From Clostridia bacterium (GTDB lineage Bacteria > Bacillota_A > Clostridia > Oscillospirales > CAG-272), in NCBI GenBank assembly GCA_017631775.1, contig JAGBSQ010000032.1, positions 1-6,927 of the forward strand: a stretch of DNA of 6,927 nt, in the 5' to 3' direction. Every line of letters begins with the position of its first letter. The stretch's first letter is position 1. The translations under genes and the position numbers were made by a program. Under the pieces are notes generated by a model. It did not search any database, had not been told where the DNA came from, and saw only the letters and a list, made by a program, of their open reading frames with translations. Below, piece by piece: positions 1-6,636 of the stretch.

Positions 1-989
1 GCTTCTTTCTTACCGTACTTGTCAACAATCTTCTTAATGAAGGGCATAAACAGGAACATGGGGAGGAAGCCTACCATTTGAACCAAACCGGAAAGCTCTG
101 CCATACCAAAGTAGGTTGCAAACATAATGGTGTTTGCAGTAGATGCAGATTGCATACCAAGGAACATACCCATAGCGGCAACGGTTGCGCCAACTGCGGG
201 GCGGTTCTTCATAAAGTTGCCAAATGCCTTGATAACGTTGAACTTTTGGCCGCCTTCGTTGGTCTTAACGCTGTTTTCATCAACACGAATGGTGATGTTC
301 TTGATCATGAACAAGAAGAAGATAAGACCGAAGACACCCATAACGAGAGCCGCGATGAATACGCGCTCGCCAAGCAGGGTTTGAACTTGAACACCGGTTT
401 CGGGGTTGAGAACGGGGTTACCCTCTGCGTCAACCTCTTTGTGCCAGATGATCATGGGGAGAAGAATACCGGGGAGGATGTTACCTACCATACCGCCGAT
501 AGAACGCCAAGAAGAGAGCTGTGCGCGCTCACCTGCATCGGTGGTAACGAGAGAGAGCATAGAACCGTAGGGAACGTTTGCAATGGTGTAGAATGCATCC
601 CACAGAACGTAGCCGACAATAAAGAGAATTGCCTTAACAACAGGGCCAGCATTGGGGAAGGGAAGGAATACTGCGGCACCTGCCAAAGTCAGGCCGATAG
701 CACCCACCAGGATGTAGGTTTTGAATTTGCCGAGTTTGTACTTTCTTCTGTCGGCGTCGATGAGAGAGCCGATCATGGGGTCGTTAACTGCGTCCCAAAT
801 TTGAACGATGAGGAGAAGTGCGGAGAGAAGACCTGTTTCCATAGCCATGAAAACGAGCCAGAAGGTTTGAACGGTGCCTTTCAAGCCAAAGCTCATGTTA
901 CAGCCGGCGTCGCCTGCCATATAAGCGAGCTTGTCGAGCATGCCAAACTTGCGCTTGCCGTTGGCATCGAGCTGGGGTGCTTTTTTCAT
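1..989 (-). CDS. GPH-family (MelB-like) sugar:cation symporter, C-terminus cut off by window edge
   Basis: The reading frame starts at the ATG at 989-987 and stays open to the window edge, giving 329 residues of a protein that is usually 450-500 long; the last helices lie outside. It is an integral membrane carrier of the glycoside-pentoside-hexuronide:cation symporter family, which imports sugars or glycosides with Na+ or H+. The diagnostic helix II motif WDAVNDP (residues 65-71) carries the two cation-site aspartates, D66 and D70, spaced as D55/D59 of E. coli MelB. It is followed by a D-R...GKFK loop (80-90), and TTDAGERAQL then WR (149-162) matches the MelB sugar-site Asp/Arg region. Hydrophobic segments alternate with short loops throughout. 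GAGG at 999-1002 is the ribosome binding site. It is divergent from an AraC regulator, which probably controls it. The substrate cannot be read from the sequence. Confidence 0.93.
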   Translation of the reverse strand, partial: MKKAPQLDANGKRKFGMLDKLAYMAGDAGCNMSFGLKGTVQTFWLVFMAMETGLLSALLLIVQIWDAVNDPMIGSLIDADRRKYKLGKFKTYILVGAIGLTLAGAAVFLPFPNAGPVVKAILFIVGYVLWDAFYTIANVPYGSMLSLVTTDAGERAQLSSWRSIGGMVGNILPGILLPMIIWHKEVDAEGNPVLNPETGVQVQTLLGERVFIAALVMGVFGLIFFLFMIKNITIRVDENSVKTNEGGQKFNVIKAFGNFMKNRPAVGATVAAMGMFLGMQSASTANTIMFATYFGMAELSGLVQMVGFLPMFLFMPFIKKIVDKYGKKE

Positions 990-998
990 TGTTGTTTT

Positions 999-1002
999 CC
1001 TC
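999..1002 (-). promoter_or_regulatory. Ribosome binding site of the left symporter
   Basis: On the minus strand GAGG, within AAGAGGAAAA, lies nine bases upstream of the ATG at 989. It supports this start, which has no alternative in-frame ATG near it with a better site. Confidence 0.7.
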
Positions 1003-1065
1003 TTTTCTAAAATTTTGTTTTTTTGTGAATCGAGCAATAAATTCGCCCAAAAATCCATCATATTT

Positions 1066-1095
1066 ATTATAAATATTTTTCGATTTTGGTGTGAG
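1066..1095 (-). promoter_or_regulatory. Candidate promoter of the left symporter (weak -35)
   Basis: On the minus strand a perfect TATAAT (1071-1066) is preceded, 18 bases upstream, by CTCACA (1095-1090), which matches only 4 of 6 positions of TTGACA. A good -10 with a poor -35 is typical of activator-dependent promoters and fits control by the divergent AraC protein. The transcript would carry a leader of about 70 bases. Other AT-rich -10-like strings exist in this interval, for example around 1094-1100, so the exact promoter is uncertain. Confidence 0.45.
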
Positions 1096-1146
1096 TATAA
1101 TTTTGTTCATTTTTTGTAATTTTTTAATCTTTTTGTGCAAAAATGA

Positions 1147-1175
1147 TTGAAAATATATAAATTATATGTTATAAT
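1147..1175 (+). promoter_or_regulatory. Sigma-A-type promoter of the AraC-family regulator gene
   Basis: TTGAAA (1147-1152), a 17-base spacer and TATAAT (1170-1175) form a near-consensus promoter with 5/6 and 6/6 matches. Transcription would begin near 1182 and give a leader of about 37 bases before the ATG at 1219. It lies back to back with the candidate symporter promoter, so the two divergent genes share a compact control region. Confidence 0.75.
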
Positions 1176-1203
1176 ATGTGAAAATAGAGTATAAGTTGTT
1201 CCC

Positions 1204-1212
1204 AAAGGAGGG
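1204..1212 (+). promoter_or_regulatory. Strong ribosome binding site of the AraC-family regulator
   Basis: AAAGGAGGG is close to fully complementary to the 16S rRNA 3' end and sits about six bases before the ATG at 1219. This fixes the start codon. Confidence 0.85.
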
Positions 1213-1218
1213 TCAATT

Positions 1219-2439
1219 ATGCCATACAAAAAGGAACTTGAGTTGTTGCGCGACACCTTTCAAAAAAGCCATGTGAGCCTTTCTTGCCTTGAGGGGGCGC
1301 AGTTTTATACCATGTGCGAGGTCAATCCGCTCCAAATCGGCGGCACTGAGGCACCCGAGGAGGTCACGCGCAAGCTCTTTTTGCAAGCGTTGTCACCCTA
1401 CACCATGTATAAGCAAACCGATGCCTATCGCCGCGCGTGGGTCTATTTGCTCCTGCCCGAGCAGGAGGTGCAAAACGTGCTTTTGATGGGGCCGTATCTT
1501 GCCGCCCCCATATCCGACGAGGCACTTTTGGAAATGAGCGAGGAGAACGGCTTTTCTCCGCAAATGCAACGCACGTTGCAGGAATATTACGCCTCTCTCC
1601 CCGTTCTTCGCGATACAAACCTCTTGTTCGTTATGCTCGAAACCTTTTGCGAGCGCATTTGGAGTCGCCCATCATTTGCTGTGGTTGACGTTAACCGTGA
1701 ACACCGAGTTCCTGTTTCTCTTTTGAGCGAAGCCCCTCGAACAGATAGCTTTGACGAGCACCTTGCCAATATGAAGGTGTTGGAAAAACGCTACGAATTT
1801 GAAAACGAAATGATCCGTGCGGTAACGCTCGGACAAATTCACAAAGAAAAGCAATTCTTGCCGGGATTTGAGGCCATGCAGTTGGAAATGCGAAGCGCCT
1901 CGCCCTTGCGGAGCTCCAAAAACTATAGCATTATTATGAACACGCTATTGCGAAAAGCGGCCGAAAACGGCGGCGTGCACCCGGTTTATCTTGACCGCAT
2001 CTCTTCGGATTTTGCGCGAAAAATAGAGGAGATCTCGGTGCTTTCCGCGTTCCCGCAGTTGATGAACGAGATGTTTCGTTCCTATTGTCGGTTGGTGAGA
2101 AAGCACTCTACCCGTCGCTATTCTCCGGCGGTTCAAAAAACCATTTTGCTCATCGATTCCGACCTTTCGGCACCTCTTACACTCTCCACACTTGCGGCCA
2201 CGCAGGAGTTGAGTGAGGGATATCTTGCAAAGATCTTCAAAAAGGAAACAGAAAAGACGGTTTCGGAATACGTTCGCGAAAAACGAATGAAGCACGCCGC
2301 TCACTTGCTCACCACAACGCGATTGCAAATTCAAACCATTGCGCTCCATTGCGGCATTATGGACGTGCATTATTTTTCAAAGCAGTTCAAAAATCACACC
2401 GGAAAGACCCCCAAGGAATACCGCGAAACTGTTGAATAA
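1219..2439 (+). CDS. AraC/XylS-family transcriptional regulator
   Basis: This is a cytoplasmic DNA-binding regulator of 406 residues, longer than the roughly 290 of classical AraC. The C-terminus carries the double helix-turn-helix of the family. The first HTH lies at about 320-360 (LSTLA...LSEGYLAKIFKKE) and the second at about 371-403, with the signature ALHCGIMDVHYFSKQFKNHTG followed by KTPKEYRE. The first 300 residues lack an AraC cupin that I recognise. They include a central segment at about 230-270 (NYSIIMNTLLRKAAENGGVH) that I recall from long Clostridia/Bacilli AraC proteins, probably a ligand-sensing or dimerisation part. It is divergently transcribed from a GPH symporter, the usual arrangement for a carbohydrate-responsive local activator. 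It ends in TAA just before a hairpin terminator. The family call is firm; the ligand and targets are inferred from position only. Confidence 0.95.
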   Translation: MPYKKELELLRDTFQKSHVSLSCLEGAQFYTMCEVNPLQIGGTEAPEEVTRKLFLQALSPYTMYKQTDAYRRAWVYLLLPEQEVQNVLLMGPYLAAPISDEALLEMSEENGFSPQMQRTLQEYYASLPVLRDTNLLFVMLETFCERIWSRPSFAVVDVNREHRVPVSLLSEAPRTDSFDEHLANMKVLEKRYEFENEMIRAVTLGQIHKEKQFLPGFEAMQLEMRSASPLRSSKNYSIIMNTLLRKAAENGGVHPVYLDRISSDFARKIEEISVLSAFPQLMNEMFRSYCRLVRKHSTRRYSPAVQKTILLIDSDLSAPLTLSTLAATQELSEGYLAKIFKKETEKTVSEYVREKRMKHAAHLLTTTRLQIQTIALHCGIMDVHYFSKQFKNHTGKTPKEYRETVE

Positions 2440-2450
2440 TCAATACCGTA

Positions 2451-2497
2451 ACACAAAAAAGCGCACCTGCTTGGTAGCAGGTGCGCTCATTTTATTT
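2451..2497. terminator. Bidirectional intrinsic terminator between converging genes
   Basis: A perfect 10-bp stem, GCGCACCTGC (2461-2470) with GCAGGTGCGC (2477-2486), encloses a six-base loop TTGGTA. On the minus strand the stem is followed by TTTTTTGTGT (2460-2451), a good U-tract for the lipoprotein gene that stops at 2511. On the plus strand it is followed by TCATTTTATTT, a weaker tract that can terminate the AraC-type gene ending at 2439. Confidence 0.9.
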
Positions 2498-2510
2498 GAT
2501 TTTATAAAAA

Positions 2511-4244
2511 TCAGTTGGATGCAAAATTGAGTTGGTTTACAATTTTAGTGCCGTCAGCAAGACGAATTGCAAGAACGCAACCTCTCCAGAAGGTTTTAGC
2601 ATTCCAGTTGCACATTACAACCTCGAGCGTAACTTCTTGTCCGTTATAATCTTTCAAGAAAGCGTATTGGCCGGAACCGCTGCAGTAGAAGCTAATGGAA
2701 GAACTACCGTCAGAGATTGAAGGAGGTGTGTTGCCGGAGGGAACACTCAGCTTGCCTGTAAATACATATGCACTTGTAGAGTAGTCAACCGTGGGATCAA
2801 ATTTATAAGCTTCTGCAATGGTTGTCTCGGTGTTGAACTTTGCGGTGGAGTATGCATGGTTGCCCTTGTTGTTTACAACAATGGTTGCCTTGTCAATGCA
2901 GGTGTTGCCGTAGTAGGTAACAGCGGTGGGATCCTTCTTTTGAATGAAGCGATTACCGGTAATAATTACTTCGTTACCGATAGAGAGACCTTCGAACAAA
3001 TCCGCGCTGTCAAGTCTAACTGCAATTACGCTGCCGTCTTCGCCAAAGAGGTAGAAACCTGTAGGTTGGTTAACGAGGGAAGGACCAACGATACCCTTAA
3101 CGGTAACTTTGGTTTCAGGAGCAGTTGCGATAGCATCTGCAACGGTGATGTATTGAACCTTCGGAGCTTCTGCATTTTCAACAACAATGGTCTTGGTAAC
3201 GGTCTTGTCGCCAAGGGTTGCGGTAACGGTTACGTTTGCCTTGCCGTAGGTTGCGCCGCAGTGCATAATAACCTTGCCGTTAACGTTTTCAAAGTAAACG
3301 ATTGCGGTGTTATCGGAGGAGTAGGAGATTTGTACACCTTGGAAGCCGAGCAGCTCGGAGGAAACAGAGGAGATGAGTTCTTGTGCAGGGTCGGCGGTGT
3401 ATTTTGCTTCGAATTGATCAGCTACGTAGTAGTCGATAACGAATTCGGGAGCGTCAACTTCGTTAAAGGTGAAGCCTTCGTCAACAACCTTGAGTACCTT
3501 AAAGCGCCATACGCAGCCGGTTGCGGTGCTCTTTGCATTGATAACAGAGAGGTAAACGGTGCAAATCTTGCCGTCGTATTGCTTGAGCCAATCAAGGTCA
3601 TTACCGTTGCATTGGGTGTAAACGTAGGAGCCGGTAACGCCATCGAGGTCATCGATGTAGTAGTTGATAAAGCCGGCACCAACAGACTCCTTAATCAGAG
3701 CGGTTACACGGTAAATGGTGGTGGTGATGTCGGTGGAAACGGGAGTTTCCATAATTTCCTTAACGGTGATATCCTTAACCCAGTTGTAGTTGGGAGCGGT
3801 GTTGCCGTTGTCGTTTGCTACGAGCCAAGCGTCAGCCAATTGGTTGCAGCCCTTGTAGTTGAACTTGCCTGCATGGGCAACTTCGGTGTCAAGAATCCAC
3901 CAGGTCTTGGAAGCGAGAACAGTAACGGTATTGCCAACCTCAACAGAAGCTGCGAGGTCAGAGTCGAATACGTAAATGGAGTTGGTGTTGTCAACGAGGT
4001 AAACACCGTTGGGAACCATGCCGGAGGCATAAGTGATTTGTGCAACAACGCCGGTAACCTTAACTTGGTCGCCTTCCTTTGCGTTACGTGCAGCCTCAAT
4101 GGTCATTGCGGTGTAAGCGCTTTCGTCAAGAACAACCTTGTTGAACTTAACAACTCTTGCGTTTTGAACTTCCGGAGTGCCGCTGAAGGTATGCAGAGTG
4201 CAAGAGAAGAGGATTTCGTCACCCTTCTTGGGCTTGTCGGTCAT
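2511..4244 (-). CDS. C-terminal remainder of the split lipoprotein (OB and Ig-like modules), probably not independently translated
   Basis: The first in-frame ATG after the internal stop is at 4244-4242 and opens 577 codons (residues 252-828 of the intact frame). The bases just before it (GGCTACGCTAGC) contain no Shine-Dalgarno sequence, and the segment has no signal peptide, so independent synthesis and export are unlikely. It begins inside the second OB module (TDKPKKGDEILFSCTL), then holds OB-like units three and four, an Ig-like unit (about 518-608, with SYSSDNTAIVYFE and YGKANVTVTATLGDKTVTKT) and two further OB-like units. Units four and six are recognisably related to each other. It ends QLNFASN, TGA, close to the terminator. 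Confidence 0.65.
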   Translation of the reverse strand: MTDKPKKGDEILFSCTLHTFSGTPEVQNARVVKFNKVVLDESAYTAMTIEAARNAKEGDQVKVTGVVAQITYASGMVPNGVYLVDNTNSIYVFDSDLAASVEVGNTVTVLASKTWWILDTEVAHAGKFNYKGCNQLADAWLVANDNGNTAPNYNWVKDITVKEIMETPVSTDITTTIYRVTALIKESVGAGFINYYIDDLDGVTGSYVYTQCNGNDLDWLKQYDGKICTVYLSVINAKSTATGCVWRFKVLKVVDEGFTFNEVDAPEFVIDYYVADQFEAKYTADPAQELISSVSSELLGFQGVQISYSSDNTAIVYFENVNGKVIMHCGATYGKANVTVTATLGDKTVTKTIVVENAEAPKVQYITVADAIATAPETKVTVKGIVGPSLVNQPTGFYLFGEDGSVIAVRLDSADLFEGLSIGNEVIITGNRFIQKKDPTAVTYYGNTCIDKATIVVNNKGNHAYSTAKFNTETTIAEAYKFDPTVDYSTSAYVFTGKLSVPSGNTPPSISDGSSSISFYCSGSGQYAFLKDYNGQEVTLEVVMCNWNAKTFWRGCVLAIRLADGTKIVNQLNFASN

Positions 4245-4283
4245 GCTAGCGTAGCCGGTGGAGCCGTCTTCGCTGTATGTGCC

Positions 4284-4286
4284 TTA
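4284..4286 (-). other. In-frame TAA interrupting the lipoprotein frame
   Basis: The minus strand reads TCT GGT TAA GGC. The corresponding strand in the third OB module of the same protein is NSIYVFD (residues 339-345), so GSIS-G-stop-G aligns with a hydrophobic/aromatic pair. Codon 238 was therefore probably TAC or TAT, one base from TAA, and GGT (237) may replace GTT. Confidence 0.8.
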
Positions 4287-4997
4287 ACCAGAGATAGAAC
4301 CGGTTTCATCTTCAATGTACATAGCACCGTAAGCAGCGTTCGTAACGGTAGCAACGGTTGCATGGATATAATATCTTTCGGCGGTGGTGGTTTCACCTGC
4401 AATCTTTGCAATTTCTTGCGCTTGCTCAATGGTGATTACGTTGTAGCCTTGAGCAAGACCTGTGCCGGGCTTGGGAGTGATATCAATGGAGGGGGGGAGC
4501 ACGCCATCTTCATATGCGAGCAGTTCGGGTCTTTCGAACTCTACAGTGCCCTTATAATTCTTGATGACACCTTGAACTGCAACGTAGTCACCAACGCTAA
4601 CGTCGGGGGTGCAATTCTTGAGATAGTAGCAGTAAATGGGGTAATCTTCGTAGCCTTCAACAACGATAGTAACGCTCATATCCTTGTCGGCTGTGTTGAA
4701 TTTGCCTGCCTCGATGATTTGACCCTTCAGAGTGTAAGTGCCGTCGAGGGTAGCACCGGTTGCCAGCGCGTATGCTGCGGGAATGACAACTGCGGGATCG
4801 CTGAACTCGATGCCGTCAAAAACGGAGGGTTCTTGGGGAGCGTCAGGTTCCGGAGTGGTTGTTTCTTCGGTGGTGGTCTCTTGGAATTGGCCAATCAAAC
4901 CGTTTACAAACGAGAGAGCTTGGTCACAGCCGGTTGCGAGCAGTGTGGTTGCAACAAGCAAGAGAGCCAGCGCGAGGGTAAGAAGTCTTTTTTTCAT
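4284..4997 (-). CDS. N-terminal fragment of the split lipoprotein (signal peptide, lipobox, first OB module)
   Basis: If the TAA is real, translation gives 237 residues: a Lys-Arg start, a hydrophobic Leu/Ala core, the lipobox LATGC with C24, a linker rich in Thr, Glu and Pro, one complete OB-like module (about 85-165, with SVGDYVAVQGVIKNYKG near its end) and the first half of a second one (about 188-237). The product ends directly after ETGSISG, in the middle of a conserved strand, so the second module could not fold. The start at 4997 is preferred over upstream ATGs in the same frame at 5036 and 5006 because AAGGAG lies nine bases before it, while 5006 would directly abut that site. The secretion signal is intact, so a truncated lipoprotein could still be exported. 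Confidence 0.75.
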   Translation of the reverse strand: MKKRLLTLALALLLVATTLLATGCDQALSFVNGLIGQFQETTTEETTTPEPDAPQEPSVFDGIEFSDPAVVIPAAYALATGATLDGTYTLKGQIIEAGKFNTADKDMSVTIVVEGYEDYPIYCYYLKNCTPDVSVGDYVAVQGVIKNYKGTVEFERPELLAYEDGVLPPSIDITPKPGTGLAQGYNVITIEQAQEIAKIAGETTTAERYYIHATVATVTNAAYGAMYIEDETGSISG

Positions 4998-5006
4998 GGT
5001 GTGCAT

Positions 5007-5012
5007 CTCCTT
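5007..5012 (-). promoter_or_regulatory. Ribosome binding site of the lipoprotein gene
   Basis: On the minus strand AAGGAG lies nine bases before the ATG at 4997. It decides the start in favour of the codon followed by the Lys-Lys-Arg signal-peptide head, against two in-frame upstream ATGs. Confidence 0.85.
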
Positions 5013-5040
5013 GTTTTTAAATTTTGCCAAAGACACAGTA

Positions 5041-5069
5041 ATTATAATCTATTTCGCGCGCGATGTCAA
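5041..5069 (-). promoter_or_regulatory. Perfect consensus sigma-A promoter of the lipoprotein gene
   Basis: On the minus strand TTGACA (5069-5064), a 17-base spacer containing CGCGCGCG, and TATAAT (5046-5041) match the housekeeping consensus at all twelve positions with optimal spacing. Transcription should start near 5034, leaving a leader of about 36 bases. No operator-like palindrome beyond the spacer is evident, which suggests strong, largely constitutive expression. Confidence 0.9.
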
Positions 5070-5089
5070 GTGGACAAAAGAAAATATTG

Positions 5090-5130
5090 TCAAAAAAAGA
5101 AAAAATACGGCGAGAGGTCATCTCGCCGTA
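5090..5130 (-). terminator. Intrinsic terminator of the oxidoreductase operon
   Basis: A perfect 10-bp stem, TACGGCGAGA with TCTCGCCGTA (5106-5130), has a five-base loop. On the minus strand it is followed by TTTTTTCTTTTTTTG (from 5105 down). It begins six bases after the stop codon of the oxidoreductase and separates that operon from the lipoprotein promoter about 20 bases further on. Confidence 0.93.
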
Positions 5131-5136
5131 AGGGGA

Positions 5137-6636
5137 TTATGATTTGAATGCCTTCTCAAAGGCGGATTTTGCGCCGAGCATAACGGCACCCACACCGCCT
5201 GCGTTTTCGGACTGTTGACCAACAAACCACAAGTTTTCCACGGGGGTTTTGTGGGAGGGGTTCTTTTGACCTTTGATCGGTACAACGCCGCCAAACGAGG
5301 ATTTCTTCATGTGCGTATATGCAGAATAGTCACGTGCCGTCATAATTTTCATCGTTGTGATGTGCTCGGAGAGGTTGGGGATCTGCTTTTCGGCAAGAGA
5401 GATCAGCTTTTTCGCGTATTCTTCCTTGCGTTCTTCCCAGTCACCTTCTTTGAGTGTGTCGGGGGCGACGGTGTAAATGGTTACGCAATGCTTGCCTTCG
5501 GGAGCGAAGTCATCCGCATGGTCGGAGGGAACAAAGATGAGGTAACCGTCGTTACCCTCGTGATAAACACCCGTGCGAAGTTTTTCGGTAGCCGCGTGCA
5601 AATCATACATGCCGTAGCTGTACACAAGAGCGGCGCGCAAATGCTCCATGGGGTCAATGTCCACGCCGAGATGAAGCATAAATACGGCTTCCATGGGGCG
5701 GAAGGTGTCGAGGATTTCGAGATACTCTTCGTCCAAATGCTCGCGACCGACGGCTTCAAAGAAGAAGTCACGTCCTGCACCGCAGCCAACAACAAGGTCG
5801 CTGTGTATTTCCTCGCCGCTTGCAAGACGAATGCCTTTTGCGGTCTTGTTTTCCACCAAAACTTTTTCTACGATTTCACCGTAGTGGATCTTTCCACCGT
5901 GTGCGGTGATGTAATCGGCGAGTGCCTCGGGAATTTTTTGGCAACCGCCCTTTACGTAGCAGTAGCCGGGGTTGTACTTTTTGCCGTTCTTTTCAAGCGG
6001 AATGCGCTTATCGAATGCGGTTTCAAAGTTGGTAAAGACAACGGCAAGTCCTTCAGCCTCGGAGGGATCCGCGCAAAAGTCGGCAAGAATACCCGTGTAA
6101 AGCGTTCTAATTTTTTCGGATTTGAAGAAATATTTGGTGAGCTCGTCGGCATTCATCGAAGCATATTTTTTAACTTTGAGGAACGCGAGAGCCAACTGCA
6201 ATTTTTGCAACGGTGACGGTTTTTGCATAGCAATATAGCGCAAACGCAGTACGTCATCGTAGAATTTGTAATATTTGAGGATGCCTTCTTTTTCTTCGGG
6301 GAAGAGTTCGATCAATCTATCGCGACGCCAATAAGGGCCCTTGTATTCGGCAGGGGTGATCATATCGTAGTCGGGCATAATGATGTCACGGTCGGCACGA
6401 ATGGTTTCGAGATGGATACCGAGAGAGTCGAGCAGCTCATAAACCGGCTCACCCTCAAGCATATCTCCAATGAGCAGGGGACCTTGCTCAAACTTGTAGC
6501 CGTCCTGCTCCAAAAGGGCAACAACGCCACCGGGCTTTTGGTTTTTGTCGTAAATGGAGACTTCGTGACCGTCGCGTGCGGCAAGCGCACCAAAGGTCAG
6601 ACCTCCAAGACCTGCTCCAATAATCGTTATTTTCAT
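5137..6636 (-). CDS. FAD-dependent oxidoreductase, phytoene desaturase/CrtI-like family
   Basis: This is a 499-residue flavoprotein of the amine oxidase/phytoene desaturase superfamily, full length for the family (about 490-520). The N-terminal Rossmann fold shows the dinucleotide motif IIGAGLGGL with G7, G9 and G12, an acidic residue ending strand 2 (D30 in IYDKNQKPGG) and the following GG. A YVKGGCQKIPEALADYI segment (227-243) corresponds to the PxGG-x-I-x-AL stretch of CrtI-like enzymes. The C-terminal FAD-closing motif is LWFVGQQSENAGGVGAVMLGAK (469-490). No signal peptide is seen, so it is probably cytoplasmic or membrane-associated. Its ATG overlaps the stop of an upstream GPH symporter, and GAGGAAG (6650-6644) is its ribosome binding site. 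No carotenoid synthase is visible nearby, so a carotenoid role is unproven. Relatives include retinol saturases and other C=C-bond redox enzymes; the substrate is unknown. Confidence 0.92.
   Translation of the reverse strand: MKITIIGAGLGGLTFGALAARDGHEVSIYDKNQKPGGVVALLEQDGYKFEQGPLLIGDMLEGEPVYELLDSLGIHLETIRADRDIIMPDYDMITPAEYKGPYWRRDRLIELFPEEKEGILKYYKFYDDVLRLRYIAMQKPSPLQKLQLALAFLKVKKYASMNADELTKYFFKSEKIRTLYTGILADFCADPSEAEGLAVVFTNFETAFDKRIPLEKNGKKYNPGYCYVKGGCQKIPEALADYITAHGGKIHYGEIVEKVLVENKTAKGIRLASGEEIHSDLVVGCGAGRDFFFEAVGREHLDEEYLEILDTFRPMEAVFMLHLGVDIDPMEHLRAALVYSYGMYDLHAATEKLRTGVYHEGNDGYLIFVPSDHADDFAPEGKHCVTIYTVAPDTLKEGDWEERKEEYAKKLISLAEKQIPNLSEHITTMKIMTARDYSAYTHMKKSSFGGVVPIKGQKNPSHKTPVENLWFVGQQSENAGGVGAVMLGAKSAFEKAFKS

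Larger units (their letters stand above)
2511..4997 (-). pseudogene. Large multi-OB-fold surface lipoprotein gene, split by an in-frame TAA
   Basis: The frame from the ATG at 4997 to the TGA at 2511 is 829 codons long and is broken only by TAA at 4286-4284 (codon 238). Codon choice and domain order continue unchanged across it. Residues 1-23 form a lipoprotein signal peptide with C24 (LATGC) as lipid anchor, followed by a Thr/Glu/Pro linker (40-58). Visible modules, by pattern only: OB-fold-like units at about 85-165, 188-290, 300-385, 408-507, 615-710 and 725-822, and an Ig-like unit at about 518-608. The protein would be anchored outside the membrane. OB-fold modules often bind nucleic acid or carbohydrate, but no catalytic residues are seen and the function is unknown. 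It has its own promoter and terminator, so it appears to be monocistronic. The stop could be a real mutation or a consensus error. Confidence 0.75.

Noticed and set aside
78..1010. A 310-codon plus-strand open frame opposite the left symporter
   Set aside because: It is in codon register with the symporter, is full of Cys, His and Asn, and lacks a Shine-Dalgarno site. The minus-strand frame encodes clear GPH motifs.
4242..4244. The ATG at 4244 as the start of an independent gene
   Set aside because: There is no Shine-Dalgarno sequence or signal peptide, the start lies in mid-domain, and the frame is continuous with the upstream lipoprotein fragment.
4284..4286. Alternative genetic code or programmed readthrough at the internal TAA
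   Set aside because: TAA is the normal terminator of the AraC-type gene (2437-2439) and the oxidoreductase (5139-5137). No stem-loop or slippery sequence is evident next to the stop, and it lies at a site where a sense codon is expected.
5061..5130. CRISPR, tRNA or riboswitch in the intergenic spacers
   Set aside because: The spacers at 990-1218, 2440-2510 and 4998-5136 hold only promoters, ribosome binding sites and two simple hairpin terminators. No spaced repeats, cloverleaf or conserved aptamer pattern was seen.
2856..5147. A 763-codon open frame on the plus strand opposite the lipoprotein gene
   Set aside because: It is in exact codon register with the minus-strand gene and stays open because that gene avoids TTA, CTA and TCA codons. 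It has no ribosome binding site, and its composition (Asn/Gly/Val/Cys-rich, no domain pattern) is that of an antisense shadow.
5215..6216. A 333-codon plus-strand open frame opposite the oxidoreductase
   Set aside because: It is an antisense shadow in codon register with a confidently identified flavoenzyme; no start signal or domain is seen.
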